From UBA1046 sp012511325 (GTDB taxonomy: Bacteria; Bacillota; Clostridia; Saccharofermentanales; DTU023), in NCBI GenBank assembly GCA_050951925.1, contig JBMNJZ010000001.1, forward strand, positions 1,240,001 to 1,304,000: a stretch of 64,000 bases of DNA, written 5' to 3'. Position 1 is the first letter of the stretch. Each line of letters opens with the position of its first letter. Both the position numbers and the translations under genes were made by a program. Under the pieces are notes generated by a model. That model saw only the letters and a list, made by a program, of their open reading frames with translations, had not been told where the DNA came from and did not search any database. Shown here one piece after another: positions 26,443 to 33,695 of this stretch.

Positions 26443-27480
26443 TTAATCGATAGTTAGATAAGTGATATGTTCAACTTCCTGCTTATCATTTAGATCAACT
26501 AATGCTGCTAGTATAATTGCTGTTTTAGTTTGTAGTCTGTTGTTAGAAAGGTAAATTTCGGCTGTTCTGAATATGCGGTCCCTTTTTAATTTTGTAATTG
26601 CCGATGCCGCGCCACCGTATTCGTTAGAACTGGATGATCTAGCCTTGACCTCTATAAAATATATCTTGTCATCTTTGCTGCAAATCAGATCAATTTCTCC
26701 TATCTTGGGAACAGAATAACGATTGGCAATAATAGAATAGCCTTGGCCGGATAAATGAATGGCAACTTGACGCTCGCAACTCTCACCAATATCTTTGACA
26801 AAAGCTGTCCGCTGACCCTTATGCTTCGGTTTAAGAAAACTCAGGCGATGTATTGGTGAAGCTCCAAATCTTTCCAATGCATAATAATGCTGCTTTGTAC
26901 CATATCCTTTATGTATTTCAAAACCATATTGTGGATAATGCCTGCTATATTCGGCCATTAAGCGATCTCTGGAAACCTTGGCTAAAATAGAAGCAGCAGC
27001 AATGCAATTCACTTTAGCGTCGCCTTGGACGAGCGGTTGAACTGGTATCTTAAATCCCGACAAGGCCATAGCATCCGTCAAGACAATATCAGGTCCAACA
27101 CTTAGTCCCCGAACGGCATCTGACATAGCCTGAATTGTGGCATTTCTAATATTAATCAGGTCAATTGTGCGCGCAGATACAGGCACAATGCTATAAGCGG
27201 TCGCATAGGTCAAAATTTCATCAAACATCGCTTCTCGACGTTTTGCAGTCATTTTTTTAGAATCATTCAGCCCCAGGAACTCTCTATTTGCGGGTAAGAT
27301 ACAGGCAGCGGCTACTACCGGACCTGCTAATGGTCCTCTTCCCGCTTCATCAACTCCTGCAATTCTTTGATATCCTTGTTGAGCCAATTGCACCATATAT
27401 TCTTGCATTTTTGCCCAGCGCAATTTGTCCCGTTCCGTGATTCGCATTGTATATGAATTGCTGGGAGTAATTTCTGACAT
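26443..27480 (-). CDS. rnhB: Fusion of ribonuclease HII and YraN (UPF0102) endonuclease-like domain
   Basis: A single 345-residue reading frame covering two genes that are normally separate neighbours. Residues about 35-228 are RNase HII, which removes ribonucleotides from DNA: GVDEAGRGPLAGP, LNDSKKM, AAASILAKVSRD and YGFEIHKGYGT. Residues about 232-345 are YraN: GEIDLICSKDDKIYFIEVKAR, the PD-(D/E)xK-like core of UPF0102. There is no stop or internal ribosome binding site at the junction (GQRTAFVKDIG). The N-terminus has about 30 residues before the RNase HII core. It lies 2 bases after rbgA in the rplS-rbgA-rnhB order. Confidence 0.93.
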   Translation of the reverse strand: MSEITPSNSYTMRITERDKLRWAKMQEYMVQLAQQGYQRIAGVDEAGRGPLAGPVVAAACILPANREFLGLNDSKKMTAKRREAMFDEILTYATAYSIVPVSARTIDLINIRNATIQAMSDAVRGLSVGPDIVLTDAMALSGFKIPVQPLVQGDAKVNCIAAASILAKVSRDRLMAEYSRHYPQYGFEIHKGYGTKQHYYALERFGASPIHRLSFLKPKHKGQRTAFVKDIGESCERQVAIHLSGQGYSIIANRYSVPKIGEIDLICSKDDKIYFIEVKARSSSSNEYGGAASAITKLKRDRIFRTAEIYLSNNRLQTKTAIILAALVDLNDKQEVEHITYLTID

Positions 27481-27482
27481 TA

Positions 27483-28376
27483 TTATAAGACCTTCTTAAT
27501 TTCAGCCTGCGGACATTCTAAGCTGACCCTACCGATCTTTCCACTTCGAAATTCTTGCAAAAATAAATTATTGAAACGGGGTAGATCCGGTTCCCCGCCA
27601 CTGGCTAAACAATTTCTCTTAAGTGCAGCCTGTTGGAATAGTTCCCAAGCATTTATTTCACATAAGCTACATGCATTTTCAATTCTGATATTTATGCCAA
27701 ATCTAGCTTTAATTAAATCGGGATAATTCACTGCAAGTTGGCGAAAGAGAGCAAAGGACACTTCCTCTATGGGCAAGATCTCGTCAGGAATCGCTCCGAC
27801 TGCGGCTAGATTCCTTTTCATTTCAATAGTATCCAAGCGTGGAGGTAGTATTCCAGGCGTATCCAGAACCTCAAAATCAGTGCCACCCCTAATCCAGGTT
27901 AAATTCCGCGTAACACCGGGTTTATTGGAAGTACGGGCAGATTTTCTGCCAATCAGTCGATTAATTAAAGTAGATTTACCGGAATTCGGAATACCAACGA
28001 TTACTATTCTAAGCGGAGAAACAATTTTGCCTTTTCGTCGCGCGATGGAGATATATTGCTGATTATAGTCAAGCAATTTTTGTCTCAGCTCCAAAAGATC
28101 ATCATCAGAAAGTATATTCAAAGCCAACCAAATCGCATTGTCCGCAACTGCCTGCTCTAGCCATCTCTCGGTACAAAACGGGTCAGCCAGATCAGCCTTG
28201 CCCAAGATTGTCCAAACTGGTTTTCTCTTAAACATTTTGTCAAGATCAGGATGACGCGAAGAGTTCGGCACACGTGCGTCACAAACTTCCAAAATCAGTT
28301 CCGCACGTGTCAGATTTGACAACAATTCGCGCCTGGATTTTGCCATATGACCGGGAAACCAATTAATCTCTTTCAA
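27483..28376 (-). CDS. rbgA: Ribosome biogenesis GTPase RbgA/YlqF
   Basis: A 297-residue circularly permuted GTPase for late assembly of the 50S subunit. It begins NWFPGHMAKSRREL, has the G4 motif (GKADLAD) before G1 (GIPNSGKSTLINRL) and G3 (DTPGILPP). The C-terminal domain that contacts rRNA follows. Length is normal. It sits between rplS and the rnhB fusion, as in other Firmicutes, though trmD, usually just upstream of rplS, is at the other end of the window on the opposite strand. Confidence 0.95.
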   Translation of the reverse strand: MKEINWFPGHMAKSRRELLSNLTRAELILEVCDARVPNSSRHPDLDKMFKRKPVWTILGKADLADPFCTERWLEQAVADNAIWLALNILSDDDLLELRQKLLDYNQQYISIARRKGKIVSPLRIVIVGIPNSGKSTLINRLIGRKSARTSNKPGVTRNLTWIRGGTDFEVLDTPGILPPRLDTIEMKRNLAAVGAIPDEILPIEEVSFALFRQLAVNYPDLIKARFGINIRIENACSLCEINAWELFQQAALKRNCLASGGEPDLPRFNNLFLQEFRSGKIGRVSLECPQAEIKKVL

Positions 28377-28407
28377 AATAAATCTGCCTCAGTTCTTAAC
28401 AGAGTTT

Positions 28408-28429
28408 AAAAAGCTCCGCAGAGCGGAGC
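28408..28429 (-). terminator. Terminator after rplS
   Basis: On the minus strand GCTCCGC and GCGGAGC (28429-28413) form a 7-bp GC-rich stem with a 3-base loop, followed by five T. It lies 14 bases after the rplS stop and before rbgA, so it probably lowers rbgA expression relative to rplS. Confidence 0.75.
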
Positions 28430-28442
28430 CGATTAACAAAAA

Positions 28443-28796
28443 CTATCTGCGAGTTGGTAATTTTTCTCTTACCTTAGCAGCTTTGCCGACACGATCCCTG
28501 AGATAATTAAGCTTAGCACGACGTACACGTCCTTTACGCACTACATCTATCTTACTGATTTTAGGAGAATGAACCGGCAACACGCGTTCAACACCTATGC
28601 CGTATGAAACCCTACGTATAGTCATCGTCTCGTTGACGCCACTGCCACGTCGACCAATTACCGTACCTTCAAAGATCTGAATACGCTCGCGTGTGCCTTC
28701 CTTGATCTTAAGATGGACGCGGACAAAGTCACCGATATCAACATCCTCGTGAGTATCTCTCAAAAAATCGCTTTCAACAGCTTTAACAATACTCAT
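28443..28796 (-). CDS. rplS: 50S ribosomal protein L19
   Basis: A 117-residue L19, at the interface of the two ribosomal subunits. Motifs include GDFVRVHLKIKEG, IQIFEGTVIGRRG and MTIRRVSYGIGVERV. The open frame extends to 28865, but the ATG at 28796 has GAGGAGG 8 bases upstream and gives the standard N-terminus MSIVKAVES. It is the first gene of rplS-rbgA-rnhB. Confidence 0.97.
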   Translation of the reverse strand: MSIVKAVESDFLRDTHEDVDIGDFVRVHLKIKEGTRERIQIFEGTVIGRRGSGVNETMTIRRVSYGIGVERVLPVHSPKISKIDVVRKGRVRRAKLNYLRDRVGKAAKVREKLPTRR

Positions 28797-28859
28797 CTTG
28801 CGTTCCTCCTCTCCGACAGATGTTCTTACACGCAAATGCAGCGGACCATCCCATAAATA

Positions 28860-28957
28860 AACCAAAGAAAATGATATCAGATATTCTCTACCTATGCAAG
28901 CTTTGGTCTATAACTGCTCTTATATAGCTCTTATATAGCTCTTATAGTACTCCTATA
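28860..28957 (-). promoter_or_regulatory. rplS upstream region: leader hairpin and three tandem 11-bp repeats
   Basis: Two elements lie 64-161 bases before the rplS ATG. Nearest the gene, GACCAAAG (28908-28901) can pair with CTTTGGTT (28867-28860) and form the closing stem of an L19-type mRNA leader. Further up are three near-identical 11-bp units, TATATAAGAGC on the minus strand (28916-28946), with a weaker fourth copy after them. A period of 11 bp places the copies on one face of the DNA. Their role is unknown. Confidence 0.4.
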
Positions 28958-29218
28958 TTAATCAGTATTTGAGGATACGGGCACTGCCTGCCGCCAACTG
29001 CTATACCTTATCACTATAATTCAGGTCGCGGGGAGCAACGAGCAGGCATCGCGGAGTTGGGATTAAAACAATGGTTAATCTTGGCGCAAACAATGTGCAG
29101 TTAAATTGCCTGCATAAACATAACTAGCATCAATTATTCTGGCAACAATACGAATTCATCGCAAAAACGATTGCCACTCTATGGTTTTGTTGATAAACTC
29201 AAGAAAATATCTTGCGAT
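28958..29218. other. Gene-poor intergenic stretch
   Basis: I see no gene or recognisable RNA here on either strand. Composition is mixed, with a GC-rich patch near 28980-29065. The gap between rplS and the basic ORF at 29252 contains only the repeats listed separately. Confidence 0.4.
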
Positions 29219-29238
29219 AGATTTAGCTGGATAAATCT
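29219..29238 (+). repeat. Small inverted repeat before the basic ORF
   Basis: AGATTTA and TAAATCT pair perfectly around a 6-base loop, directly abutting the AGGAGG ribosome binding site at 29239-29244. It could modulate access of ribosomes to the ORF at 29252. Confidence 0.4.
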
Positions 29239-29251
29239 AGGAGGGCAGAGT

Positions 29252-29542
29252 ATGTCATCAAAGCGAGCCAGAAAAGCTTATAACCGCGTAAGGGGTCAAG
29301 TGATGTGTTGTAGTCAGGGCACGTCATCAAAGCGAGCTCGAAAAGCTGCCTTCGGGCTTGGAGTGTTTTTGCATCTGCTTGTCCTGTTTCCGAAATTCAC
29401 TCGGGTTGACAAGAAAAAAGAAGGTCATGTTTTGACTCGTAGCAGGTCTGTTACCGGCAGTGACTCCAGCAATGCGGGGAAAAAGAATAGGCCTGTAGCC
29501 CGCCGGGCTGCTGGTTACGCACGCTTTGAGGTACAGGAGTGA
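29252..29542 (+). CDS. Putative small, very basic protein
   Basis: A 96-residue frame I do not recognise. About a quarter of residues are Lys or Arg. It carries the octapeptide SSKRARKA twice (residues 2-9 and about 25-32), a short hydrophobic stretch (GLGVFLHLLVLF, about 36-47) and a basic C-terminal half. The ATG at 29252 has an ideal AGGAGG 7 bases upstream, the best reason to think it is translated. Base composition differs from the surrounding genes, which fits acquired DNA. No membrane-anchor rule or nucleic-acid-binding fold can be shown; a nucleic-acid or membrane-binding role is a guess. Confidence 0.4.
   Translation: MSSKRARKAYNRVRGQVMCCSQGTSSKRARKAAFGLGVFLHLLVLFPKFTRVDKKKEGHVLTRSRSVTGSDSSNAGKKNRPVARRAAGYARFEVQE
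29254..29347 (+). repeat. Direct repeat of 25 bp inside the basic ORF
   Basis: The 25-bp segments at 29254-29278 and 29323-29347 are identical except for two adjacent bases (CA versus TC) and are 69 bp apart, in the same reading frame. They encode the repeated SSKRARKA. Confidence 0.85.
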
Positions 29543-29548
29543 TTTGAT

Positions 29549-29632
29549 ATGAATCGCCTTAGTGATATGTTGATAAAAATACAGCTTATTACCGCAAAAC
29601 GAGGGTCACAGGTACAGACCTGCTACTTATAA
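29549..29632 (+). CDS. Possible 27-residue peptide
   Basis: A short frame with ATG at 29549 and AGGAG 9 bases upstream that overlaps the end of the basic ORF. It would encode a 27-residue peptide starting MNRLSDMLIKIQ. It could be a leader peptide, the remnant of a longer gene, or chance. I include it only because of the ribosome binding site. Confidence 0.15.
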   Translation: MNRLSDMLIKIQLITAKRGSQVQTCYL

Positions 29633-29685
29633 GTACAAATAAGCCGGCATAGATTAAACATAACGCTTGCTATTTTACAATGAAA

Positions 29686-30399
29686 TCAAATTCTACTTCT
29701 AAGAAATTCTTCCAGTTCATCGATGTATAAAGGCTTTGAAAAATAAAATCCTTGTATTTCATCACAGCCCAACTTCTTCAAAAAATCCACCTGATTCTTT
29801 GTTTCAACACCTTCAACGGTAGTGTGGGCTTTGAAGGCTTTAGCTAGCGAAATAACCGTTTCGGTCACAATGGATTTTCTCCTGTCCGAATCGATATTGG
29901 CTGTAATGCTTTTATCTATTTTTATTCTGTCAAATGGTATAGCTTCCAATCGATGCAATGATGAATATCCCTTGCCGAAATCGTCGATGGCAACACTTAC
30001 TCCTAACATCTTCAATTTTGATATTTTTTCCGCTATGTCCGATAAATTCTCGGACAATGCGCTTTCTGTGATCTCTAATTCGACATATTGTGGGTCTACT
30101 TGACTTTCTTCTATAATTCTTGAAACACCATCTACAAAATCATGCTTTTTGAACTGTACGCCTGAAACATTTACAGAAAAGCGAATAGGCAGGAATCCCT
30201 TCATTATGAGCCCCTGATGTGTAATTACCGTCTGTTTGAGTACCCAGTAGCCTACATCGTAAATCAACCCTGTGGTTTCAAGTATGGGAATAAATCTACT
30301 AGGCTTAACTATTGTGTCGTTCTCAGAGGTCAATCTGAGTAAGGCTTCAACCCCGACAACCTTTTCCGTGACAATATTGATTTGAGGCTGAAATTGCAA
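29686..30399 (-). CDS. EAL domain, 3' part of a frameshifted GGDEF-EAL gene
   Basis: This 237-codon frame encodes a nearly complete EAL phosphodiesterase domain, which hydrolyses cyclic di-GMP. It has VEALLR for the EAL motif, NVSG, LEITES, AIDDFGKGYSSL, IKIDKS and TVEGVET, so catalytic and metal-binding residues are present. The same frame stays open further upstream, across the stop of the GGDEF frame, and encodes a normal GGDEF-EAL linker (IAETTLLTNRLYRSLQ) and LQFQPQI. The two frames join if the T-run at 30484-30490 (minus strand) had eight rather than seven T. It is thus the back half of the upstream gene, not a free-standing protein. Confidence 0.88.
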   Translation of the reverse strand: MQFQPQINIVTEKVVGVEALLRLTSENDTIVKPSRFIPILETTGLIYDVGYWVLKQTVITHQGLIMKGFLPIRFSVNVSGVQFKKHDFVDGVSRIIEESQVDPQYVELEITESALSENLSDIAEKISKLKMLGVSVAIDDFGKGYSSLHRLEAIPFDRIKIDKSITANIDSDRRKSIVTETVISLAKAFKAHTTVEGVETKNQVDFLKKLGCDEIQGFYFSKPLYIDELEEFLRSRI

Positions 30400-30470
30400 A
30401 TAGAATTCATTATTTTGTAATGATCTGTAAAGTCTGTTAGTGAGTAAGGTTGTTTCGGCAATATGTTTTT

Positions 30471-32789
30471 TTATTTGCGGAGTAAAAAAACAATCCTCGC
30501 ATCAGAATTTTCGGCCTCATTCCCTGCTAATTCAGCTGCTTCCAAAAGAGTATCCACATCTTCTCCATCTTGTGGATACAATGATATGCCAATATTTATA
30601 ATGACAAATAAAGCTTCTATTCCTGTCTCAGTCGATACCGGCTGGGAAAAAATGCCAATCACTTTCTCTGCCCTATTCCATATATCATCACTATTGTCAC
30701 GGTAAGGCAGAACAACAATAAATTCTTTTCCGGCTGTCCTTGAAATAATGATACAGTCCTCAAACTCATCTTTGAGGATTGACGCCGATTTTAGTATTAC
30801 CTGTTCTCCTACAGCATAGCCGAAGGTATCATTAATCGTCTTTAAATTTTCTACCTCAATATCTAAAATTGCTATTCCCTCTGATTTCTGGCTGTTGTTC
30901 AGTACTGATTCCAGGGTTTTAGTAAGCATATTCATATTGGGCATTTTTGTAGTCACATCAATGTAAGCGGATTCATACAACCTTTCTTCGTACAGAAGCT
31001 TTTTCTTTGCATCAGCCAGAGCATTCGTCAAAATTTTTAAGATAGATAATCGATTAGCCCAGGTGTTCATATCAGCGCGGTCACGATATTCAACAACGAG
31101 AACTCCATATACTCTCTCATCAAGTATCGCAGGTAATGCGGCAAAAGAATTGATTCCCTTTGACATAAAGTAGTTTCTTGCGCCCTCATGTTTGCGAATA
31201 GAAATACCTGAGACATCATCACATACTATAGGCTGTTGATTAGTGATCAGAGTTTCGAGCGTGGACAAAAGCGCATGCTCGATTCCAGTTCCCGGATGAT
31301 GAGAAAATGAATCTTCAGTCACAGCGCAATTTACATATGAACTAACTAAGCTTGTGTTTTTGTAATCAGCACTGGTTTCGAATAAATATGCATAGTCAAA
31401 ATTTAGAATGCCGGCAGACATTTTAAACATTTTATTGAGTATTTCTTCGGCATTGTCCTTGTTAAAGGAAATAAGGCTGGAAGAAATTTTTTCAAGGGTA
31501 TTCTGTTCAAATGTTGCTTTTTCATACTTTTGCACCCTTGCCGAATTTAAGTTAGTTAAAAAATTTGTAATTGAATAAGCGAGTGCAATAATAGCAATTC
31601 TTGTCACATAATCGGTGTGAGTAACAGTGACCGTAATTTCAGGTTGAGTTATTAAAAAAATAATTTGTATGGCCATACTTATTACGGCAAAGACAAGTGA
31701 TTGGGTTTTAGCGCCGAGAATAGCTATAAGCAGAAAGAATAAAACAGATATCGCCCATACTGTTATCGCCCCTGTATCAAAATTTCTCCATGAGAAAAAA
31801 ATCACACCCGCCACAGATACTAACAGAAACATGGTATTCTGCTCTATCTGATTTTTTATAACAATAGGTATAAGCTTGGCAAGTATCCCCATAAATATCA
31901 GGATTGCAGATAGAAAAAACTCAATTTCCAATGATCCTCGCATAACGAAAAATCTAATTAGAAAAGATATTATGCCGCCACATATAAATATATATCCCAA
32001 CACTTTAAATAATATTAATCTGTTGTTCATCAGCAATCTGCCGTATGTTACAGATTCAGTAGCTGTCTTTTTGCTTTCAAAGAACAGTCCGAATATTTTT
32101 AATGTTGAAAATAGCGCTATCGTAGGAATAAAAAGGATAATAATTGTTATCTTGGGAAATATCTTTATTCCCAAGATGTCAGGCAAGATATCTGCTGCTA
32201 TACCCATAAAACCTGTGAAGTAGAAGGATAGTTTGAATTTTACTACATCTTTTTTCAGAAAAATATTGGACTCAATTTTTCTCAACCAACGGAAAAGTAA
32301 TAAAATACTGATGCCCCCGAAAGTAATATAATATAAAAACAGCCAATATCCGTCGATAGTTGTAGGAAATGTATTTACCCAGCCGAATTCAGTCTGCATC
32401 ATTTTGTACTGTTTGGGACCAAAAATCCCAAATGGGGAATACAAAATGACATTGATTATAGCGGGCAAATAAATTGCAACAAGGGTTATACGTCTCTTTA
32501 ATAAATGGCTTTCTCCAAGCACTAATACGAGGTGGAGAATGATGCTGTAAATGATTCCCCAACCCAAAACCGTAACACAGCGCCAAAAAATGCTTTCCTC
32601 AGCAGTGTGCGCTGCGAGAGCAACAGAATATGAAAACGACCAAATTGCTAACGAAATTGTCATCAATAAAAACAATCGGTTAATGGTGCCTCTTTTGTTA
32701 AGGGATATCGTATATAGGCCGAGGATCGTGTAAAAAAAACCGATGATGTAAACAATTATTGATAACATTAGATCATCCTCAACCTTCAA
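30471..32789 (-). CDS. Membrane-bound GAF-GGDEF protein, 5' part of a frameshifted gene
   Basis: A 772-codon frame. The N-terminal 225 residues resemble the seven-helix sensor region found in some kinases and cyclases; more hydrophobic segments follow to about residue 400. A GAF-like domain spans about 430-585, then a GGDEF domain (YIDVTTKMPNMNML onwards). The signature is AGKEF instead of GGDEF, so cyclase activity is doubtful and the domain may bind GTP or just regulate the EAL domain. The frame ends 30471 after ARIVFLLRK; with one more T the protein would read ARIVFFTPQIKK and run into the EAL part, giving about 1030 residues. Input signal unknown. Confidence 0.88.
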   Translation of the reverse strand: MKVEDDLMLSIIVYIIGFFYTILGLYTISLNKRGTINRLFLLMTISLAIWSFSYSVALAAHTAEESIFWRCVTVLGWGIIYSIILHLVLVLGESHLLKRRITLVAIYLPAIINVILYSPFGIFGPKQYKMMQTEFGWVNTFPTTIDGYWLFLYYITFGGISILLLFRWLRKIESNIFLKKDVVKFKLSFYFTGFMGIAADILPDILGIKIFPKITIIILFIPTIALFSTLKIFGLFFESKKTATESVTYGRLLMNNRLILFKVLGYIFICGGIISFLIRFFVMRGSLEIEFFLSAILIFMGILAKLIPIVIKNQIEQNTMFLLVSVAGVIFFSWRNFDTGAITVWAISVLFFLLIAILGAKTQSLVFAVISMAIQIIFLITQPEITVTVTHTDYVTRIAIIALAYSITNFLTNLNSARVQKYEKATFEQNTLEKISSSLISFNKDNAEEILNKMFKMSAGILNFDYAYLFETSADYKNTSLVSSYVNCAVTEDSFSHHPGTGIEHALLSTLETLITNQQPIVCDDVSGISIRKHEGARNYFMSKGINSFAALPAILDERVYGVLVVEYRDRADMNTWANRLSILKILTNALADAKKKLLYEERLYESAYIDVTTKMPNMNMLTKTLESVLNNSQKSEGIAILDIEVENLKTINDTFGYAVGEQVILKSASILKDEFEDCIIISRTAGKEFIVVLPYRDNSDDIWNRAEKVIGIFSQPVSTETGIEALFVIINIGISLYPQDGEDVDTLLEAAELAGNEAENSDARIVFLLRK

Positions 32790-32910
32790 AACACAATCTT
32801 ATATCTTATGCTTAGTGTAATTTTATTCTATTAATAGAAACTTTACAATTAATCTTTGAATTAATTTTAATGTAATGGCAGTCGATTAGAAAAATTAAAC
32901 GATTTTATAT

Positions 32911-33109
32911 CTATTTACTGCATTCATCATGATGCCGATGCTCGTGGCAGACGGAACCAGTTGTCTTAAGCTCACCCTTTAGATATTTTTTCTACAGCAG
33001 TTGTTGCATTGCCGGAAGCTCCTACAACGACTTCAATGTTCCTTTCATTAAAAATCTTAACCGCACCTCCGCCCATACCATCACTGATGATGACATTTAC
33101 ACCGAGCAT
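32911..33109 (-). pseudogene. NifX/NifB-type cofactor-binding protein, fragment
   Basis: Reading the minus strand from 33109 gives LGVNVIISDGMGGGAVKIFN, then IEVVVGASGNATTAVEK, after a one-base shift KYLKGELKTTGSVCHEH, and HHDEC to a TAG at 32911. This is the C-terminal half of a dinitrogenase Fe-Mo cofactor biosynthesis-type domain, in which the GMGG loop and the C-terminal His/Cys tail are typical. The N-terminal half (about 50 residues) is missing, cut off at the ssrA terminator, and the A6 run at 32986-32991 causes a frameshift. So it is a decayed fragment. These proteins are common in anaerobes and need not concern nitrogen fixation. Confidence 0.75.
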
Positions 33110-33117
33110 AAGGCTCA

Positions 33118-33141
33118 AAACCCCTTGAAATCAAGGGGTTT
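33118..33141. terminator. Second hairpin downstream of ssrA
   Basis: AAACCCCTTGA and TCAAGGGGTTT (33118-33128 with 33131-33141) form a near-perfect palindrome. It lies beyond the main ssrA terminator and marks the point where the NifX-like fragment loses similarity. Confidence 0.6.
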
Positions 33142-33142
33142 C

Positions 33143-33182
33143 AGACAAAAAAGAAAAGCAGATTTTTCTATCAAAATCTGCT
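33143..33182 (-). terminator. Terminator of ssrA
   Basis: On the minus strand AGCAGATTTT and AAAATCTGCT (33182-33157) form a 10-bp stem with a 6-base loop, followed by TTTTCTTTTTT. It begins 9 bases after the CCA end of tmRNA: a standard intrinsic terminator. Confidence 0.85.
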
Positions 33183-33190
33183 ATCTTATC

Positions 33191-33565
33191 TGGTGGAAGC
33201 GAGGGGAGTCGAACCCCTGTCCGGAATCGTATTCTCATGAGTTTCTCCGGGTGCAGTCAGTATTATGAGTATTCCCCTTCCGCCCTGCCAACTGACAGGC
33301 TTGACGGTCCGGTAGCTTTAAATACATTCTAACCATCAAGCAGGGGTTAGAAAGTTTTTCTGCTTAACCTCCCTCAGATAAGGTCTGCCGGATAACGTCA
33401 TGATTCCTGATGGCAGATATTCAGGAGTGACGGCCGCAGTGCTTATGCAGCGGCTAGTGCCGGTTTTTTGGCATTTAAAAGTTCTCTCGTTTTTTACAGA
33501 GGCCAACGAGAATCCTCTACCCGCTTCTCAAGATGCAACAACCCCGTCGAAACCAGTACGCTCCC
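33191..33565 (-). ncRNA. ssrA: Transfer-messenger RNA (tmRNA)
   Basis: A 375-nt tmRNA, which rescues stalled ribosomes and tags the unfinished protein. The 5' end GGGAGCG (33565-33559) pairs over 7 bp, with one G-U pair, with CGCTTCC before the encoded ACCA (3' end 33191). The T-arm GGGGAGTCGAACCCC (plus-strand view) and the 5' GTACTGGTTTCGACGGGG are typical. The tag frame ends in KKPALAAA followed by TAA (33445-33443); the resume codon is not certain, because the frame is open back to an AAA codon near 33493. The terminal Ala-Leu-Ala-Ala-Ala should be a ClpXP degron. SmpB is encoded 1.3 kb upstream on the same strand. Confidence 0.95.
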
Positions 33566-33584
33566 AGATTCAACAGTGCCATAT

Positions 33585-33593
33585 AGTATACCA
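33585..33593 (-). promoter_or_regulatory. Extended -10 promoter of ssrA
   Basis: TGGTATACT on the minus strand fits TG-N-TATAAT with one mismatch and lies about 20 bases before the mature tmRNA 5' end. A weak -35 only. The short leader would be removed by RNase P. Confidence 0.55.
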
Positions 33594-33695
33594 TTGACGG
33601 CATGATTTTTCTACCTATTTCCGGCAAACTTCAGTGTTTCGGTTGCCATGGCGTGTTAGCAACTGGGTTCTATCAATTTACTCGACAAATTTTTA

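Noticed and set aside
28977..29070. Possible structured RNA from GCCTGC/GCAGGC and CCAACT/AGTTGG words
   Set aside because: The complementary words occur in the wrong order to form one hairpin.
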